From positions 120,761,812 through 120,825,811 of the forward strand of contig OZ023273.1 of NCBI GenBank assembly GCA_964007475.1: a stretch of DNA of 64,000 nucleotides, given 5' to 3'. The position numbers were made by a program, and so were the translations under genes. Under the pieces are notes generated by a model. It made no database searches. It saw nothing but the letters and a program-made list of their open reading frames with translations, and was not told the origin of the DNA. Below, piece by piece: positions 25,571-40,375 of this stretch; within the stretch, counting starts at the first letter, position 1, and each line of letters begins with the position of its first letter. The stretch comes from Hybos culiciformis (taxonomy: Eukaryota; Arthropoda; Insecta; Diptera; Hybotidae).

Positions 25571-25621
25571 GCCGCCGTGATATTTGTCCGCGATAAACTT
25601 TGTATGGAAAATGACATTTGT
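25571..25621 (+). mobile_element. Truncated end of a palindrome-array element
   Basis: GCCGCCGTGATATTTGTCCG followed by a close match to the left end of copy 1, including TTTGTATGGAAAA, then loss of similarity within the first palindrome unit. This is a third, truncated member about 100 bases from copy 1. Confidence 0.75.
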
Positions 25622-26151
25622 ATTGTAATATTTTGAAACCTGCAGAGTATCATAGCAGCAATTCTCTATGTTAAAATATTCCCCGTTATATTTTATCATT
25701 ATGAATAATTGGAAATAGAAAAACAATATTTTTCTTACTAAATATTATTATTATATTTTTCTTTTTTATTTATAAAAAAGGAACTGCTGTAAGAATACAA
25801 GTCTAAATATGCCCAATTATACCTTTAAATCATGGTAGGTTCACTTAGAACAAAATTAATTTCAGTTCTTAATGTGTTTCACCTTTCAACCACATGCGGC
25901 GCTCTTGTTTGTTTACGTTTTGTTTTATTGTCAACCCAGCCGGCTGAGCTTTTTTTCTTATTTATTATTTTTTTTGAAATAAAAGCGTTTGGACGTGTAG
26001 GTGATTTATTTTGAGAAAAAATTATAAATATCTGGTAGAAATAAATAAATAAATAAAAAAGTTGAATATATTTTAATTTTAATTGTGGATTTTATTTAAA
26101 AAAAAAACAAAAACAAAGTTGGATTTATTGGAATTTAAGTTAATTTAAGAT

Positions 26152-26178
26152 TAATAATAATAATAATAATAATAATAA
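26152..26178. repeat. (TAA)9 microsatellite
   Basis: Nine perfect TAA units upstream of garz. Confidence 0.9.
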
Positions 26179-26910
26179 ATTTAAGATTATACATTTAATT
26201 TATTAATTAATAATTATTGCAATAAAATAAATAGAATTTTAAGTGAAAATGTTAGAACACAAAGTGATATGAACTAAAAAAATTAAGAAAATAAAAAATT
26301 TGCTATAAAAATAAATTTATCTTTTATTCATAATTTTCTTTTTTTCCTGCAAATTTGAATTTTAATAATTTTATTTGAAATATTAGAAATAAATTGCCAC
26401 CTACAAAAATTTTATTTTTTTAGTTCACCTTCCCTCCACAAATCCACCAGGCGCTGTAGTAGATCTTTTGAGTGGGCCATCTATTACTATATCTTATCTA
26501 TGCTTTAAATGAAAACTTAATTTGAAAGTAGAGGGCGCTCAGAGCAAATAGCGGATTGTTTTTTTTAAACAAGGACAAAAGCTGTCAAAATTAATTCGTA
26601 CAATTTTTTTGTTTTATGTAGTGTATTTTTGATCAAAAATTAAAACCAATTATTATTATCAGTGAAATTAGTCAAAAATATTTCTTTCTTATATTATTAA
26701 ATTTTTATTAAAATAATTAAAAACAAATATATTAAAATTTCATAATTTAATATTATAGTTATTAAATTAAGAATAGTAAAACTATTTTTCATTCCAAAAA
26801 GAAAAAGTAGAAAAAAAAAAAAAACAAGAATTAAAATTTCTTAATGACGTGTAAATTTTCAATAAATTCATTTTAACAAATTAAGAAAATTAAAAAAATA
26901 GCCAAGAAAA

Positions 26911-29900
26911 ATGTCTTTAATTGGGAATGGAATTTTTGTCTGCAGGGGCGAATTGTCAACTCTAATCACTGCAATGAAAAGAAATTCACGTTGGAATTCT
27001 TATCAGGTAAATTTTTCAATCTAATTAGGTACAGTATGTTAAGATATCTATCTTACTATATACCTACCTACAATAGTAGGTATATACCTAGGTATGGGAA
27101 CATTTGAATCCAACAAGAGAAACTATTAGATGGAATTAAATTGAACTATATCTACATTGAGATCATAGGTAGAAAAATAAAACCCACTTACATACCTATA
27201 TGTACCTGTAACAGTCTTTTTGGTTAATGATCAAAGATATATAATATCCCTACCTATCTACTATCTCTCTACACTTAGTTACATGTTCTAAAATTCATAG
27301 AAATATGAATACATTGTACGTAGTACCTACTAAGTATGTGCATGCATACAATATACTCGCCAAATAAAAGTACTATCTAAGAATGCATTAGGCGAGTTAG
27401 GTACCTAATATACCTACAAAATAGAGTATACTTATATCACACTTTATTTTAATTGTTATTTTTCTCAATTTTTTTGACATTTACCTTAATAATTTTTTTT
27501 TAAATTAAAATTTGATGACAATAGATACAATAAAATTAAAAAAAATTGAACAATAATAAAATATTATTATGATGTATTTACATCATAATAATTATACCAA
27601 GATACATTAAGCAAACATCCCTCTCTAATCTTCTTCTGTATAAATTAACCTACAAAGGTTATTAAAAAAAAATCTTGGTAGGTAGGTAGTATCACGTATC
27701 AATTAAACCTTGCTAAAGCCTAAAATAAAACTAATTTGATTTATAATTTTTAGTTAGGTACAAATTTATTTTATAATTTTGATTTTTTGAAAATTTCTTA
27801 TTGATAATTATGGGAATAAAGAGATGTTTAAAATTTTATTTTCAATTTATGATGTTTTGTCTTTATCATCTTGATCTGTTTATTTTCTATAAAAAAAGAA
27901 TATTTTCTATAAAAAAGAAAGTTTTTTTTTTAATTAAGCAGCAGAATAAGCTCAATTACTTACTGTTAGAAATTCTGAGTCTAGATTAAAAGTATAAATA
28001 AAAAGATTTATTTTTCTATTTTTATTTATTTTTTTTTAATTTTAACGTAATTCTTTTTATTCTCTTTTGATCAGACACTGCACATTTCTAACATTTATTT
28101 TTCGCTCAATACTTATCTAATGAGTATTTATTTGACTTTAATAATGGAATTAATAAAGCTACCTTTATTAGGACTTATGTATATGAGTACATTGCACATA
28201 AGTACGTACTTTAACGATTTGAGAATATCGGTTAGAAATAGAGTTAATGGCATGCTAATACCTAAGTACTATTATTTTTCATTTTGATTTCAGGATGATG
28301 AATCAGATATTTTGTTGAAATCATTATTTGATTTAAAACAAATTTTAAATAAAATTGAAGATTTGCGCTTAATTGATCCGATACTGTTTTTGGGTCCTTT
28401 TTTGGAAGTTATTCGAGCAGAAGAAACAACTGGTGCTGTAACAAGCCTAGCATTGGGATCTCTTAACAAATTTTTATCATACGGAATAATAGGTAAGATT
28501 TGATTCATATAATGGATCTATAAAATGAGTAATGAATTAATGAAAGGCACTAATATGAATAAAGTACGTATTGGCTTTCTTGAATTTTTTCTTGAGAATA
28601 GTTATGTCAGAATTTGGGTGGGAGTTTTAATAAAATTTGTATTTATCTTATTCAAATTTTGTTTTTTAATTAATTTGTCTAAATAATAAAGGATGAAATA
28701 AAAAAAAAATTGTTGAGCCTGTTTTCAAACAAAAATGGAATAATTGATTTTATGTTTTCATTATTTTTCCTCCCGGCTGCCCCACACTAAAATGTTTCCA
28801 ATTAATAAAGTAATAATTCTATTCGAACCGAAAGTAGGTTTATATTCACTTTATGTAAGGGATGAGATTTTATGATCCCAAGAAACAAGCGAAAATCCAT
28901 AACATGTGTCAAAAAAAAGTATGAATAACTATCGTTTGAATCATTAAATTATTAAGATTTAAAAAAATAATGATATTCCGAAAAAATAAGTTCAATTTGT
29001 AACATGCGTACACATAGATACATTTGCAAAAAATAAAACAGCGAATTATTTTTTAAAGAAATCTATAAATTGAATTGGGATCAAGAAATTATATACTCAC
29101 TGAACATTTAAAATTGAAAATAATAATATAACTCATATGTGCTGGGAACATTTTATTTTTAAGTTTTATTAGATTAATTTAATTTTAGAATTATGTATCA
29201 TATAGTCATACCGTGATTTAGATATTAGAGTTTCTCATTATCATTCTTTTTCATTCATAAATTTCTAAACTTTGACACATTATTTCAGACCCAACTCATC
29301 CAGCTTTAGCAGGTACAGTCGAAAGCATTGCTGATGCTGTTACTCATGCTCGCTTTATGGGTACAGATCAGGCTTCTGATGCTTTAACTTTAATGCGAGT
29401 GGTAGAAGTATTGCATACATTAATGAGGAGTCCAGAAGGAAGTGCTTTAACAAATGAAAGTGTCTGCGAGGTTATGTTAAGTTGTTTTAAAATATGTTTT
29501 GAACCTCGTCTAAACGAGTTGCTTCGTCGTACAGCTGAACAAGCTTTAAAAGATATGGTTCTGCTATTGTTTATGAGGTTACCTCAGTTTTCTGAAGACG
29601 GTTCAGCTACTGCATTGTACAAAAAATTGAAAATGGTTGCAGGTCCTATGGAACAACATTCAGGTAAACGTCGAAAATCTAAAATTAAAAAGCACTCAGT
29701 AAATGATGAAATACCACAAATTCAGCTTACAAATACAAAAACAGGAGAACATAGTCCAATCACACCAACTACAAAAAATCCAAGCAGTCAAGATCATGTG
29801 CCCTCCACTTTAAATATTAAAAAAGGACCTCCATTGGGTACTACACCTGCAACGCCTGTTGGAAATATTTTAGACATGCAAGGAAAAATCACCCAAACTC

Positions 29901-32900
29901 CAACTACTGCTTTTGAAAATTCAGAAGAACAAAATTTATCTCAAAACAATGAACAACGAAAGGAGATTATTGCCATTTCTAACATGGTAAAATCTATTGA
30001 AGTAGATCTGGAGCAAGGACCTGATAAGCTTGATGAGGAGGATGAAGTGACATCTGAATATGTTAATTCAGTTGGAGTGCGTTTTAAACACGATGGGTCT
30101 AGTGAAATAGATGCCAATAGTATTTTAATGCCATACGGATTACCATGTATACAAGAAATATTTAGATTTTTAATTCTTCTTTGTAATCCACTGGATAAGC
30201 AAAATACTGATGCCATGATGCACATGGGGTTAAGTCTGCTCACTGTAGTGTTAGAAGTCGCTGCCGATAATATTGGAAAATATGAAATATTGTTATCTTT
30301 GGTTAAAGATGATTTATGCAGAAATTTGTTTTCAGTAAGTTTACCCTAACCTCGAAGAAATTAATATTTTGCAGTATTATTGTTGAGCTTTATAAAAAAT
30401 ATTTTTTCTCTTTAAAAAAAATAAAAAAAAACCTTTTGTTCAATTCAGATAAAATTTATTTAAAATCTGTTACTTCAAAACCCGTAAATTAATCATCTGA
30501 ATTTTTAGTTTTAATTTACTTTTTGATTTCGTGGATTGTTTGTTTATCATAGTATATAGTTATGTATATTGTTACTACACACCTTACCTACATTATAACA
30601 TAACTATCCAAATTGGAACTTTTATTGAAGAACTTATTGAAAAACTAAAAAATAAGTATGATTTTTATTAGAATACACAGTAAAAATTTTGTCGTTTTAT
30701 TGGCATCAAGATTGTTAAATTTGACTAAACACATTATTAAAATAGTCTTAACCTTAAGAAACTTTTTTTATTTCTGATAAAATAGAATAGATAATGTCAA
30801 TCTTTTTGTTTTATTTAAGATTTAATTTGATGTTTTTATTAGTCATTCATTAATATCTAAAATAAAGTTAATATTTGAAATTGTTTTTAGCTTCTAAAGG
30901 CTGAGCGCCTAACGATTTTTTCAGCAGACTTACAAGTATGCTTCTTACTCTTCGAATCATTGCGTTCACATTTAAAATATCAATTAGAATTGTATTTACA
31001 AAAACTTGTGGAAATTATTGTTAATGAAAATCCTCGTATTCCATACGAAATGAAAGAACTTTCTTTGGATAACTTATTGCAATTATGGAAAATACCTGGC
31101 TTTGTGGCAGAACTATACATAAACTATGATTGCGATTTATACTGTTCAGATATTTTTGAAAATTTAACAAAATTATTGTCGAAAAATGTTTTGTCAGCAA
31201 CAACTGCCGTTTATAGTACACATACTCTTTCTCTGGAGGCACTTATGTCAGTCATTGAAAACATAGAAAAAAATTGTGCTGCATTGAAATCTGGATTCGG
31301 ACTACCATCATCAAATCGGCATTCTCGTCAGAGTTCTGAATTGGAAGGTGTTATAATTGGTGATGATTCAAACGAATCAATCCCGGTAGAAAATATAAAT
31401 AGTTTTATAAAACATTTAGAAAGAAGATTTGTAGTACCGATGGCTACACTAAAAGTTGATGAGTTGCACTGCATTAAAACCAAAAAAAGAATCCTTTCAC
31501 AAGGTACAGAAATATTTAATCAGCGTCCAGAAAAAGGAATTCAATTTTTACAAGAAAACAATTTATTAGGTCAACTTTTAAATCCGACAGAAATTGCTGA
31601 GTTTCTTCGAACGAATTCTAGTTTAGATAAAAAAGCCATTGGTGAATACATAAGTAAAAAAAAAAATGTTGAATCGAAAATTTTAGAAAATTATGTTAAT
31701 AGTTTTGATTTTAAAAATATGAGGATCGATGAAGCATTGCGATTGTACTTGGAAACTTTCCGATTACCTGGTGAAGCACCATTAATTTTTCTTGTAATGG
31801 AACATTTTTCTGAGCACTGGAGTGTAAGTGTTTAGCTTTAGGAAAATTTTTGCAATTAATGATTTTTAATTTGTTTTAGAAACAAAACAATGATCCATTT
31901 GCTAACACTGATGCTGCTTTTCGATTGGCATACGCTATAATTATGTTAAATATGGATCAACATAATCACAATGCAAAACGATTGAATATTCCAATGACAG
32001 CAGATGATTTTTGTAAAAACTTAAGAGGCTTAAATGGGAATGGAGACTTTGATCATGACATGTTGATAAATGTATTTCATGCAATTAAGTAAGTACGTAA
32101 ATATGAACTGTACATGTAGGCAAAGATGATTTGAATTAAAAAATATTTATTTAAGTGAAACTACAGATGAAATAATAAATATTTTTTTTTATATTTATAA
32201 TATCTTCTTTTGCTATCGATATGTAAGACTAGACTTGGACTAGACTTAGCTTATAAAATCCTAAATAATTTTTATTCCGTGCGCTTTATAACATACCTTT
32301 GAGTTTATATTGAATTATATTGATCTCTGGTTTAATCTCTTTTATTTAGAAACGAAGAAATTGTAATGCCAGCTGAACAGTCTGGAATAGTTAAAGAGAA
32401 TTATTTATGGAAAATGCTCTTGCGCCGAAGTGGTAAATACTTTCACGTACAAGATGCAATGTACGATAAAGAAATATTTACAATACTTTGGGGTCAAGCA
32501 TTGGCTGCGTTAAGTTTTATGTTTGATAAAAGCATTGAAAGTGGATATGAGAAAATTTTGTCTGGTAAAATTAATTGAAATTGGAAATTGAAAAATTGTA
32601 TTAAAAATTTAAAAATCTTCCTTTAGGTTTCACAAAATGTGCTTCTGTATCATCATTTTATAGTTTGCATGATGATTTTGGTGGTTTGATTTTGACACTG
32701 TGTAAATTTACGACTTTATTAAATGTACAACCTGATGCTAATGAAGTGATATTAGCTGTTCAATTTAGTGACAATCACAAATCTCAGTCTGCACTTAAAT
32801 GTGTCTTTAGCTTAATTCATGATTTTGCTGATTGCTTACGCGAAGAAGGATGGAAAAATGTTTTAGAACTTATTGTTCAACTATTTCGATTAAGATTTCT

Positions 32901-35900
32901 TCCAAAAAGTGTTATGGAAATTGAAGATTTTTGCCAGCCTAACGGAAAAACAACACTAATTTTGGAAAAGCCAATGCAAAAGCCAGTTGAATCAGGCTTA
33001 TTCAGCAGCCTCTATTCTTATTTAAGTTCCGATGGACAAAGAGAGCCAACGTATGAAGAACAAGAAATTATGAAAATAGGAAAAAAAATTGTACGTGAAT
33101 GTCAAATAGATCAAATTATTCAGGAAACAAAATTTATACAATTCGAGTCATTACAAGAATTCATTAAATGTTTGCTTGCTTTAATGAAGCCACCTAATGC
33201 TCATAAAACGGTTGGAATACCTTACGCAGAAGATGTGGTTACATTTTGGATGGAATTTCTTATAAAAATTGTAATTCAAAATCGTGATAGGATTCTGCCA
33301 CTTTGGAGTTCTGTAAAAAACCAAATTTATTTGTTATTAATAGGTAGTTCGTGTTGTGGATACGACTATTTATTAAAACGAACTACTATAGCATTGCTAA
33401 AACTTGGAATTTATTTGATGAGAAATGAAGAATTGTGTCCGATTGTTTTACAAAGTTTGAAAATGTTAATTTGTTTAAAACCTTCTGTGATTAATAAAAT
33501 TTCTAAACAAATTTCTATTGGAATATTTGAATTATTAAAAACTAGTGCTCAAAACATTCATACAGAACAGGATTGGCAGATTATATTTACCTCTTTGGAA
33601 GTTGTTGGAGCTGGTTTGATGCCGCTGGAATCAGAAGATTCTGGATTAATAAATAGTGGTACCAAGTCTGATGGAGCTTTAAGCAGTGAAGATGATTCGG
33701 GATTGCCACCTGATCGAGGCTATATTTCTGATTCAGAAATAATAAACATGAAAAGTTCAGGAAATTCAATAGTAGGCACACCGCAGCAGCATCATCCAGG
33801 AACAAATGCAGAAAATTGGATTTTAGTCAATAAAGTATCCGAAGAGCTATCAATAACATCTCGACCACAATCCCCACTACCATTAACGAATTCCTTAATA
33901 TATCCTTGTAATTTGATTGAGCAACCAAATCCATTTGCTCTTTTTAAATGTTGGGACAGCTTGGCATTCATAGTACGCAATGTTGCTCACATAACTCCTT
34001 ATAATTTTGAATCATGCGTAAGATGTATTAGAACTTTTGTCGAAGCGTGTATTGATGGTGGAATAAAAATGCACAAGAAACATTCAAGTAGTAAATCCAA
34101 AAAGACTGGAAATAGCGGAATTAAAAAGGAGATCAGAAAAAAACGTCTTAATGATGAGAATAGCAGTGGCAGTGATGATGAAGATTTGAATCAACGTTTT
34201 GAAACATTATCAATTCAGTTGTTAGATTTGATGTACACTTTGTACACTAGAACTGCTCAAATATTTCGTTGGTGGGCAGAAGAGGCTTCTGATGCACTTC
34301 CTCAATGTAGTGCACTTTGGGCTCAGGGTTGGTGCCCATTATTGCAGGGAATTGCCCGATTTGCTATGGATAGGAGACGAGAGGTAAGAACTTATGCGAT
34401 TTCTTGTCTCCAGCAAAGAGCATTATTGGTTCATGATTTGCAAACATTAACGGGAGCAGAATGGGCTAGTTGTTTTAAACAGGTATTATTTCCATTATTA
34501 AATGAACTGTTTCCAGAGGGCTCTTCAAATAAAATAGATCATATTTTGCTTGAGGAATCTCGTATTCGAACAGCTACAATAATGTCAAAGGTTTTTTTAC
34601 ATCATTTAACTCCGTTAATAGAATTGCATAATTTTAATGATTTATGGCTGGAAATTTTGGATTATATTGAAAAATTTATAAAAGTTGGATCAGATACATT
34701 GTATGAGCAAATGTTAGAGATCCTTAAAAATATGCTTTTAGTTATGCATTCCGTTAAAGTATTTCAATTCGATGATGGCAACGGGCATTCATTTTTATGG
34801 GATTTGACATGGAATCGAATTAGCGAATTTTTACCCAATTTAAGAAATGAATTGTTTGGAGATAATGGTAAATATTTTTAAGTTTTGCTTTTTATCTTTA
34901 AATAAATACTCTTTTGCAGGAAGTAAACCACAAACAAATTCACAGGATCAATTAATCACTAATGTACCATCAGTATCTATTTTATCAAGTTCTGTAATGG
35001 CACTTAATTCTGAGATTTTGGTGGATAAAAACATTGATGCAGCAAAAAGTAATTCAATTATTTTGCAACCGCCAAATGATGATATTTCAAAAACAAACAC
35101 AGGCCAGCCTGTAATAGTTGGACAGGTAGGAATTTAATAGAATTGTTCAGAAAAAAAAATTGTAAAATAAAAAATATTAAACGATATATATATTTTGGCG
35201 TCTTTTAAGTTGTAATGCCTTGATGATTGATCTTTTTTTTCATTATTTATCCCTAAATTAATTTTATTTGTTATTATTTATTTTTGCAGGATTCAGAAAT
35301 AATGAAACAAAGTGTTCCAATTTTAATCCCTAACGTAGTATTAAATTCACCTTACGATCAACATAATTTTACCAATTTAACGATTGGAAAGATTAAATCA
35401 AACGAAACAACTTCTGATCCATCTGTAAATTTGCCTGATTTAATAACAGAAACTGCAGTAACCAATAATAGATTGTATAATTCACAAAATATTGTATTAC
35501 CAGAAACTGTATGTGAACCTTTAGAAAGATCACCTCAACTCCCAGGGCAGTTTTCAATGAGCTTTCCAGAAACTTCAATAGCACAACAGGTTTCGATAAC
35601 ACAACAATTTGATGAGGAAAATCCAAATGATGGTTATTTGGGGAATTCGCATGATTGCCATATAAATGCACCTCCTGTCGAACCAAATGTTCCTTTCAGT
35701 CATTTGGTCGCTGACAACCAATATCCTAGCTTCACAAAAACACCTCCAAACAATATTGTTCAAAGCTTTACTTCAGTATATATTCAGCAACCAGCGCAAC
35801 AAGGTCCAGTTGATATTTACACAGATTATTTGAAAAATCCTTATAATTTAGCATTACAATCACAATTAACTGATGATCAGCAAGAACAACAATCGACTGA

Positions 35901-36000
35901 TATTAGAGAAGAAACCCAAAAAAAATCGCCGAAATCTCCAGCATTGTCAAGTTATTTTAGCGACACACCTGCAGGGCCAGAAATATTTGGCCAACCGTAA
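26911..36000 (+). CDS. garz: Gartenzwerg / GBF1, Golgi Sec7-domain Arf guanine-nucleotide exchange factor
   Basis: Nine coding exons join in phase: 26911-27006, 28294-28492, 29289-30334, 30891-31823, 31880-32088, 32350-32564, 32627-34867, 34920-35125 and 35290-36000 (1951 residues, TAA stop). The product aligns along its length with GBF1. The N-terminal DCB region has [19 protein letters not shown] and [12 protein letters not shown]; the HUS region has [20 protein letters not shown]. The Sec7 domain (roughly residues 610-800) has [11 protein letters not shown] with the catalytic glutamic finger near residue 742, then [12 protein letters not shown]. The HDS regions follow ([14 protein letters not shown] block, [12 protein letters not shown]), then a Pro/Gln/Ser-rich tail. 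Known role: activates Arf1 at the early Golgi for COPI recruitment and secretion. The ATG at 26911 opens the conserved first exon, which ends [10 protein letters not shown]. Large introns: 27007-28293, 28493-29288 and 30335-30890; none contains another gene that I can see. Confidence 0.97.
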
Positions 36001-36594
36001 AAAAAAATTTTAATTTTATTTATTTTTGATTGTAAATTTTGTTGTATTTTAAACTGTAATAATTATTATTTATATAGTAATTATTTATATAGAGTACGCC
36101 CAGTTTTTAGATTTCCTGGATATTTTTAAAATTTCCAATCAAGCTACATACCTCTATGTACAATACATTTATATCTTAAATTTTTAATACGGTATTAAAT
36201 TAAGAAAAGAAACAAATTTTAACCTCGTTCCATTTTCAAATTCTGTACTTTCAAGGAAAACAGAGTAAAATGTAATGAATATTTTATTGAACTTTAAAAT
36301 GTAAATATTTTATTTCGAATATTTAAATTAAATGTATTTGATTGTTGTTGGGGACAAATTCGAGTGTATAATTATATATTTTTGGCCACAATAATTGTTA
36401 TATATATATATATTAATAACAAACTTTATCCAAGCCGATTTTTTTTAAACATGTTATTTGTATTGTTTTAATATGCATTGTTCCTAACTTAGTCTTAGGA
36501 TATTTCTTCGTTTACTTTTGTTTCTTATTCTCATGTAAATATCCGTACCAAAATTAAAAAAAATTTCTTTTCAATCTAACGTCAAGCTGGGTGA

Positions 36595-36600
36595 AATAAA
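36595..36600 (+). terminator. Candidate poly(A) signal of garz
   Basis: First canonical AATAAA after the garz stop codon, about 600 bases downstream. An ATTAAA variant near 36193 is an alternative. Confidence 0.3.
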
Positions 36601-39600
36601 ATTATTTTTTTTTTACATAATTGAAGAAAAATAATTTTCCACATTATGTTATTTATTATATAAACATACATTATATACATATACTACTAATTAAGCTGAT
36701 TGTACTTGAAACAACGGAATTAAGGATTCACTATCTCGGAAACAATGAAATTTGATTTGCAGCATTTTAAGAGCTAAATTTCTGCAGACAGCGGCGCGAC
36801 TTATGCGATAATCTGGGCCCAAATTTTATTGAAATTAGTCTAGTAGTATTAGTGGAGATAACGAACAACAACAACAATTGTACTAATTATTGTAGATAGA
36901 AATTTGATTATGTTTATTGGTTTAAGAAAATTTAATAATAAAAAATTAAAACGAAAAAATAAGATTTCAACATTTACGTTTAAAATAACTTGAGTTTTAA
37001 TTTTTTTCAATTTAAAATTTAGTAAAGAAATTCAAAGAGGAGCTTTTAAACTTTTTTGTAGTAATTTCTTTTAATCGTTGGCAGATTTGTAATATTTTTA
37101 GAAATTTAAAAATTTATTGTAGCTATGAAATAAAAAAAATAAAAAATGAGTGTTAACAGAGACACAAGAAATGAATTGGATATTGTTTTTATTCGAAAAA
37201 AATTTTGCAACTAAAAGGCAATGTAAATTAAATAAAAAAAAATATTTTAAACAATAGTTTTAATTTGAAAATAAAAAAAAAAACAAATAAAAACAGCTAG
37301 TGTAATTACCATGTTATTATTTTATTCAACAGTCGATTGACTTAGTTTTCTTACTTTATAACCTGTGAATAATAAATCAAGCGATATCTTGAAATTTAAG
37401 TTAAATGCATAGTTTTGGTTCTTAATTACTCACAGAGTTTGAACAAGCAATTTTAAATATTGAGAATAAAACAAAATTTTATTTTTTTTTTCTTTCAAAT
37501 TTATAATTATGACTCACTTCTTAATTGGTTCATATTTTCAGATTTCAAGATGAATATTAATTAAATTATCTTTCAATATTGTTTCTGAGATTCTAGAATG
37601 ATTAGTTAGAACTTTATGAACTCTGATTAATTTATAAAAAATGCAAATGGACAATACCTTCACTAAATTTGAGATATTAGTAGTACATAATAATTAAACA
37701 CCTAAAATTCAATAGTAACGAATTATAATAAGTTCATAATTATATAATATTTAAGGATATTTGTGTTGGCTGATAAATGTGATATAAACTTATAATTTAG
37801 TTTCAAGTTTCCGAATTCTTGATTATTAATTTGTAAATTGTCAGTAAAGGAATAAATAATGCTATGCGTTTCTTCACGATGTTCACAATTAGTTCTCAAT
37901 ATTTTTACTTACTCCAAAAATGATAGCACTTTGAGAAAATTAAAAAATAATAATTTATGTGTGTTTTTTGTGTTTGGTAGTGGTTTATTATTAGACGAGT
38001 AAATCGAAATAAAATTTGATAATCTACATTTAAATAAACAAATTTAAATTTCTTCCAGAAATGAAGTCATTGGAAGTTTTGAAAATGTTTGTCCTTGAAC
38101 AAATATACATATTTTCAATTAAACCGAATTGTTGTGAGATAGACGCCAAAAAAAAACTATAGTACTTTTTTGAATGTTGGTAAAAAAAATAATCGTTTTT
38201 TTTTATCAGACAGAACTTTTATAATAAAAGCAATGTATGCTAGCTTTAGTTGCTAGCCCAAACACATTATATATTATTTCAAACTAGATTAGAAGTTGTT
38301 AATACGAAAATATTTGTTTAACTTTGCTTTTAAAAAAAAAAAAACATTTCATTTATATATAAATTTAAGCTAATTTTATTTACTATTAAATAAAACAAAA
38401 TCGCTTTAAAAGACGAATTAAATTCTTAAATTAAATTCAAACCAAATAATTTTTTTTATTCTATCTTTTATTGTTTTCAATAGTGGACATTAATAATGTG
38501 ATACTGCAGCATTGTTATAATATAGTTTTACGATTTTTTAAACTATAGTTAATTACATTTATTGAGAACAAACTATTGCAAAACAATTTAATTTAAAAAA
38601 CGCATAATTAAATTTTTATGATTCACCTGTATGTGTAAAAAGTTATTGTTACACAAAAACATACTTTTTTTTTTGATTCTTCATTCAAGATTACAGATTT
38701 TTTTTTCAAATTTATTAATTCTAAATAAAAAAATGTTTGGAATTTTCCTTTTATAATTTTAATTTCTCAAAATACTTAAAGTACTAATTTTTAAAATTTT
38801 TTTTATATTTAAATTTAATGATATTAATATTAATTATTTTTAAATATTTTTTTTATATTTATTCAGAATTAAAAGAGGTTATTCTAATCATTTGACTTTA
38901 TGAAATTAATTGAATTTAATTTTTAACAAAATTGTTTTTTATAAAAAGAAGATTATTTCAAGATTTATTAAGGGCTGATGTTTTCAAAAGAAAAGTTCAC
39001 AATCTCTTATAATTTATTCATGCAATACATTTCCACAAAGGGAAATTTTTATCTTATTTATAAACCAGTAAACCATTTTTCTAAACCACGTATACATTCA
39101 CTTGGCCATAATCTAGTTCCAGTTGAAAAGAAATAGAGATATTTATTAACATTAAACTCATAATCGCATTGAATTAAAAATAATGGACTCACAAACATTG
39201 AAAAATCAATTAAAAATCTGTAATTTAATTAAAGAACCTTTCATAACCCATTTCCTTTCGTTATTAGAAAATTTGCGTTAACTAAAAATTATGAATAGAA
39301 TAAATTTTGCTTTTAATAGCTTTTTAATAATTAGAAAAGGCAAGTTTTCTAAAAATATAGAATACATTTTTTTTTTTTAAGATTATAATTGTAATTTTTT
39401 ACTAATCAAAATTCAAAATAACCCAGCTTTTTTACGTAGTAAATAATCTATATCTATATAATAATTTTATAGTAGCTAGTTTTGTATAGAAAAAAAAAAT
39501 AAAAAATTAAAAGTTCATGGTAAAATATCAAAGCTCAGATTTTCTTAAGGCATTGGTTAATCAATGTTGCCGAAATATCAATTTTTATAACAAAGATTTC

Positions 39601-40233
39601 AAAATGCAAAGATAAATTATTAAACGTCTTTGGTAACAGACGTTTATCGCTTCTTACTTGGGAAACTTTTAAGATTATGAGAATTGGAAAATAATCATTG
39701 GCAACAATGTTAATTTATAATTTTGCATGATCCAAGTATTGAGAATAAAATTATATATTTATTTTCCCATTAGTTTCATTTGTAACATTCTTTAATGATA
39801 AAATAGAAAAACTTAACGCCCTCTTCGAGAAATATAACAACAAAAATTGAATGCTCCCCTAACAGATTAAAGAAAATATATATTTTTGATAAATTTTTTC
39901 ATGTCAAATAACAAAATAACCAACATAAATTCTGTATGCATTAAAAATAAATAAAATATTTTTATACACATTATACAGAAATTTGTTTTTTAAGCAAAAT
40001 TATAGAAAATAATTTTTTTAAATAATGGAAACACAATTATTCAATTTTGTTTAATTTTTTTTTTTTTATATATTTTTACAAATTGTTGAGTTTTTATTCC
40101 GCCTCGAAAAAATTTTTAATCCTTTTGTACTGACCAGAAAAATTGTTGTCAATATTTTGCCTAAAAACGGTTTTTGATTGAATTTTTGTTTTTTGTCTTT
40201 TTGTTTTCATATCGTAGAAAAATAATAAAATAT

Positions 40234-40239
40234 TTTATT
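40234..40239 (-). terminator. Candidate poly(A) signal of DEK
   Basis: TTTATT on the + strand (AATAAA on the coding strand), about 140 bases beyond the DEK stop at 40376-40378. Supported only by position and sequence. Confidence 0.35.
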
Positions 40240-40375
40240 TATTTTTATATTCAGAAAATCTTAGTTTTTCTGTTTTTTTTTTTTTTTCTTTTGCAACACG
40301 TTTCAAAGAATATTGTATTAACAATTTTAAAAATTATTTTAATATAATTTTTGCTTTAGTTTGAAAAGAAAAACC

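Larger units (their letters stand above)
24216..26910. promoter_or_regulatory. Shared upstream region of the divergent genes Psi and garz
   Basis: The start codons of Psi (24215, -) and garz (26911, +) are about 2.7 kb apart and point away from each other, so both promoters must lie here. Two short stretches are less AT-rich than their surroundings: about 24320-24450 (next to Psi) and about 26430-26570 (next to garz, with AGAGGGCGCTCAGAG). They are the likeliest promoter or 5'-leader sequences. No TATA or Inr assignment is reliable. The middle is filled by the palindrome-array element at 24563-25474 and a fragment at 25571-25621. Confidence 0.45.
36001..40375. other. AT-rich intergenic region between convergent garz and DEK
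   Basis: This holds the 3' UTRs of garz and DEK and otherwise very AT-rich sequence with no believable coding frame. The first AATAAA after the garz stop is at 36595-36600. On the minus strand a poly(A) hexamer for DEK is at 40234-40239. Confidence 0.5.

Noticed and set aside
25832..26014. 60-codon frame upstream of garz
   Set aside because: Hydrophobic, no recognisable homology, no supporting splice or conservation signal; probably chance.
29941..30243. 100-codon minus-strand frame
   Set aside because: Antisense of a long garz exon, no independent similarity.
35393..35763. Minus-strand frames in the garz tail
   Set aside because: Antisense to the garz C-terminal exon.
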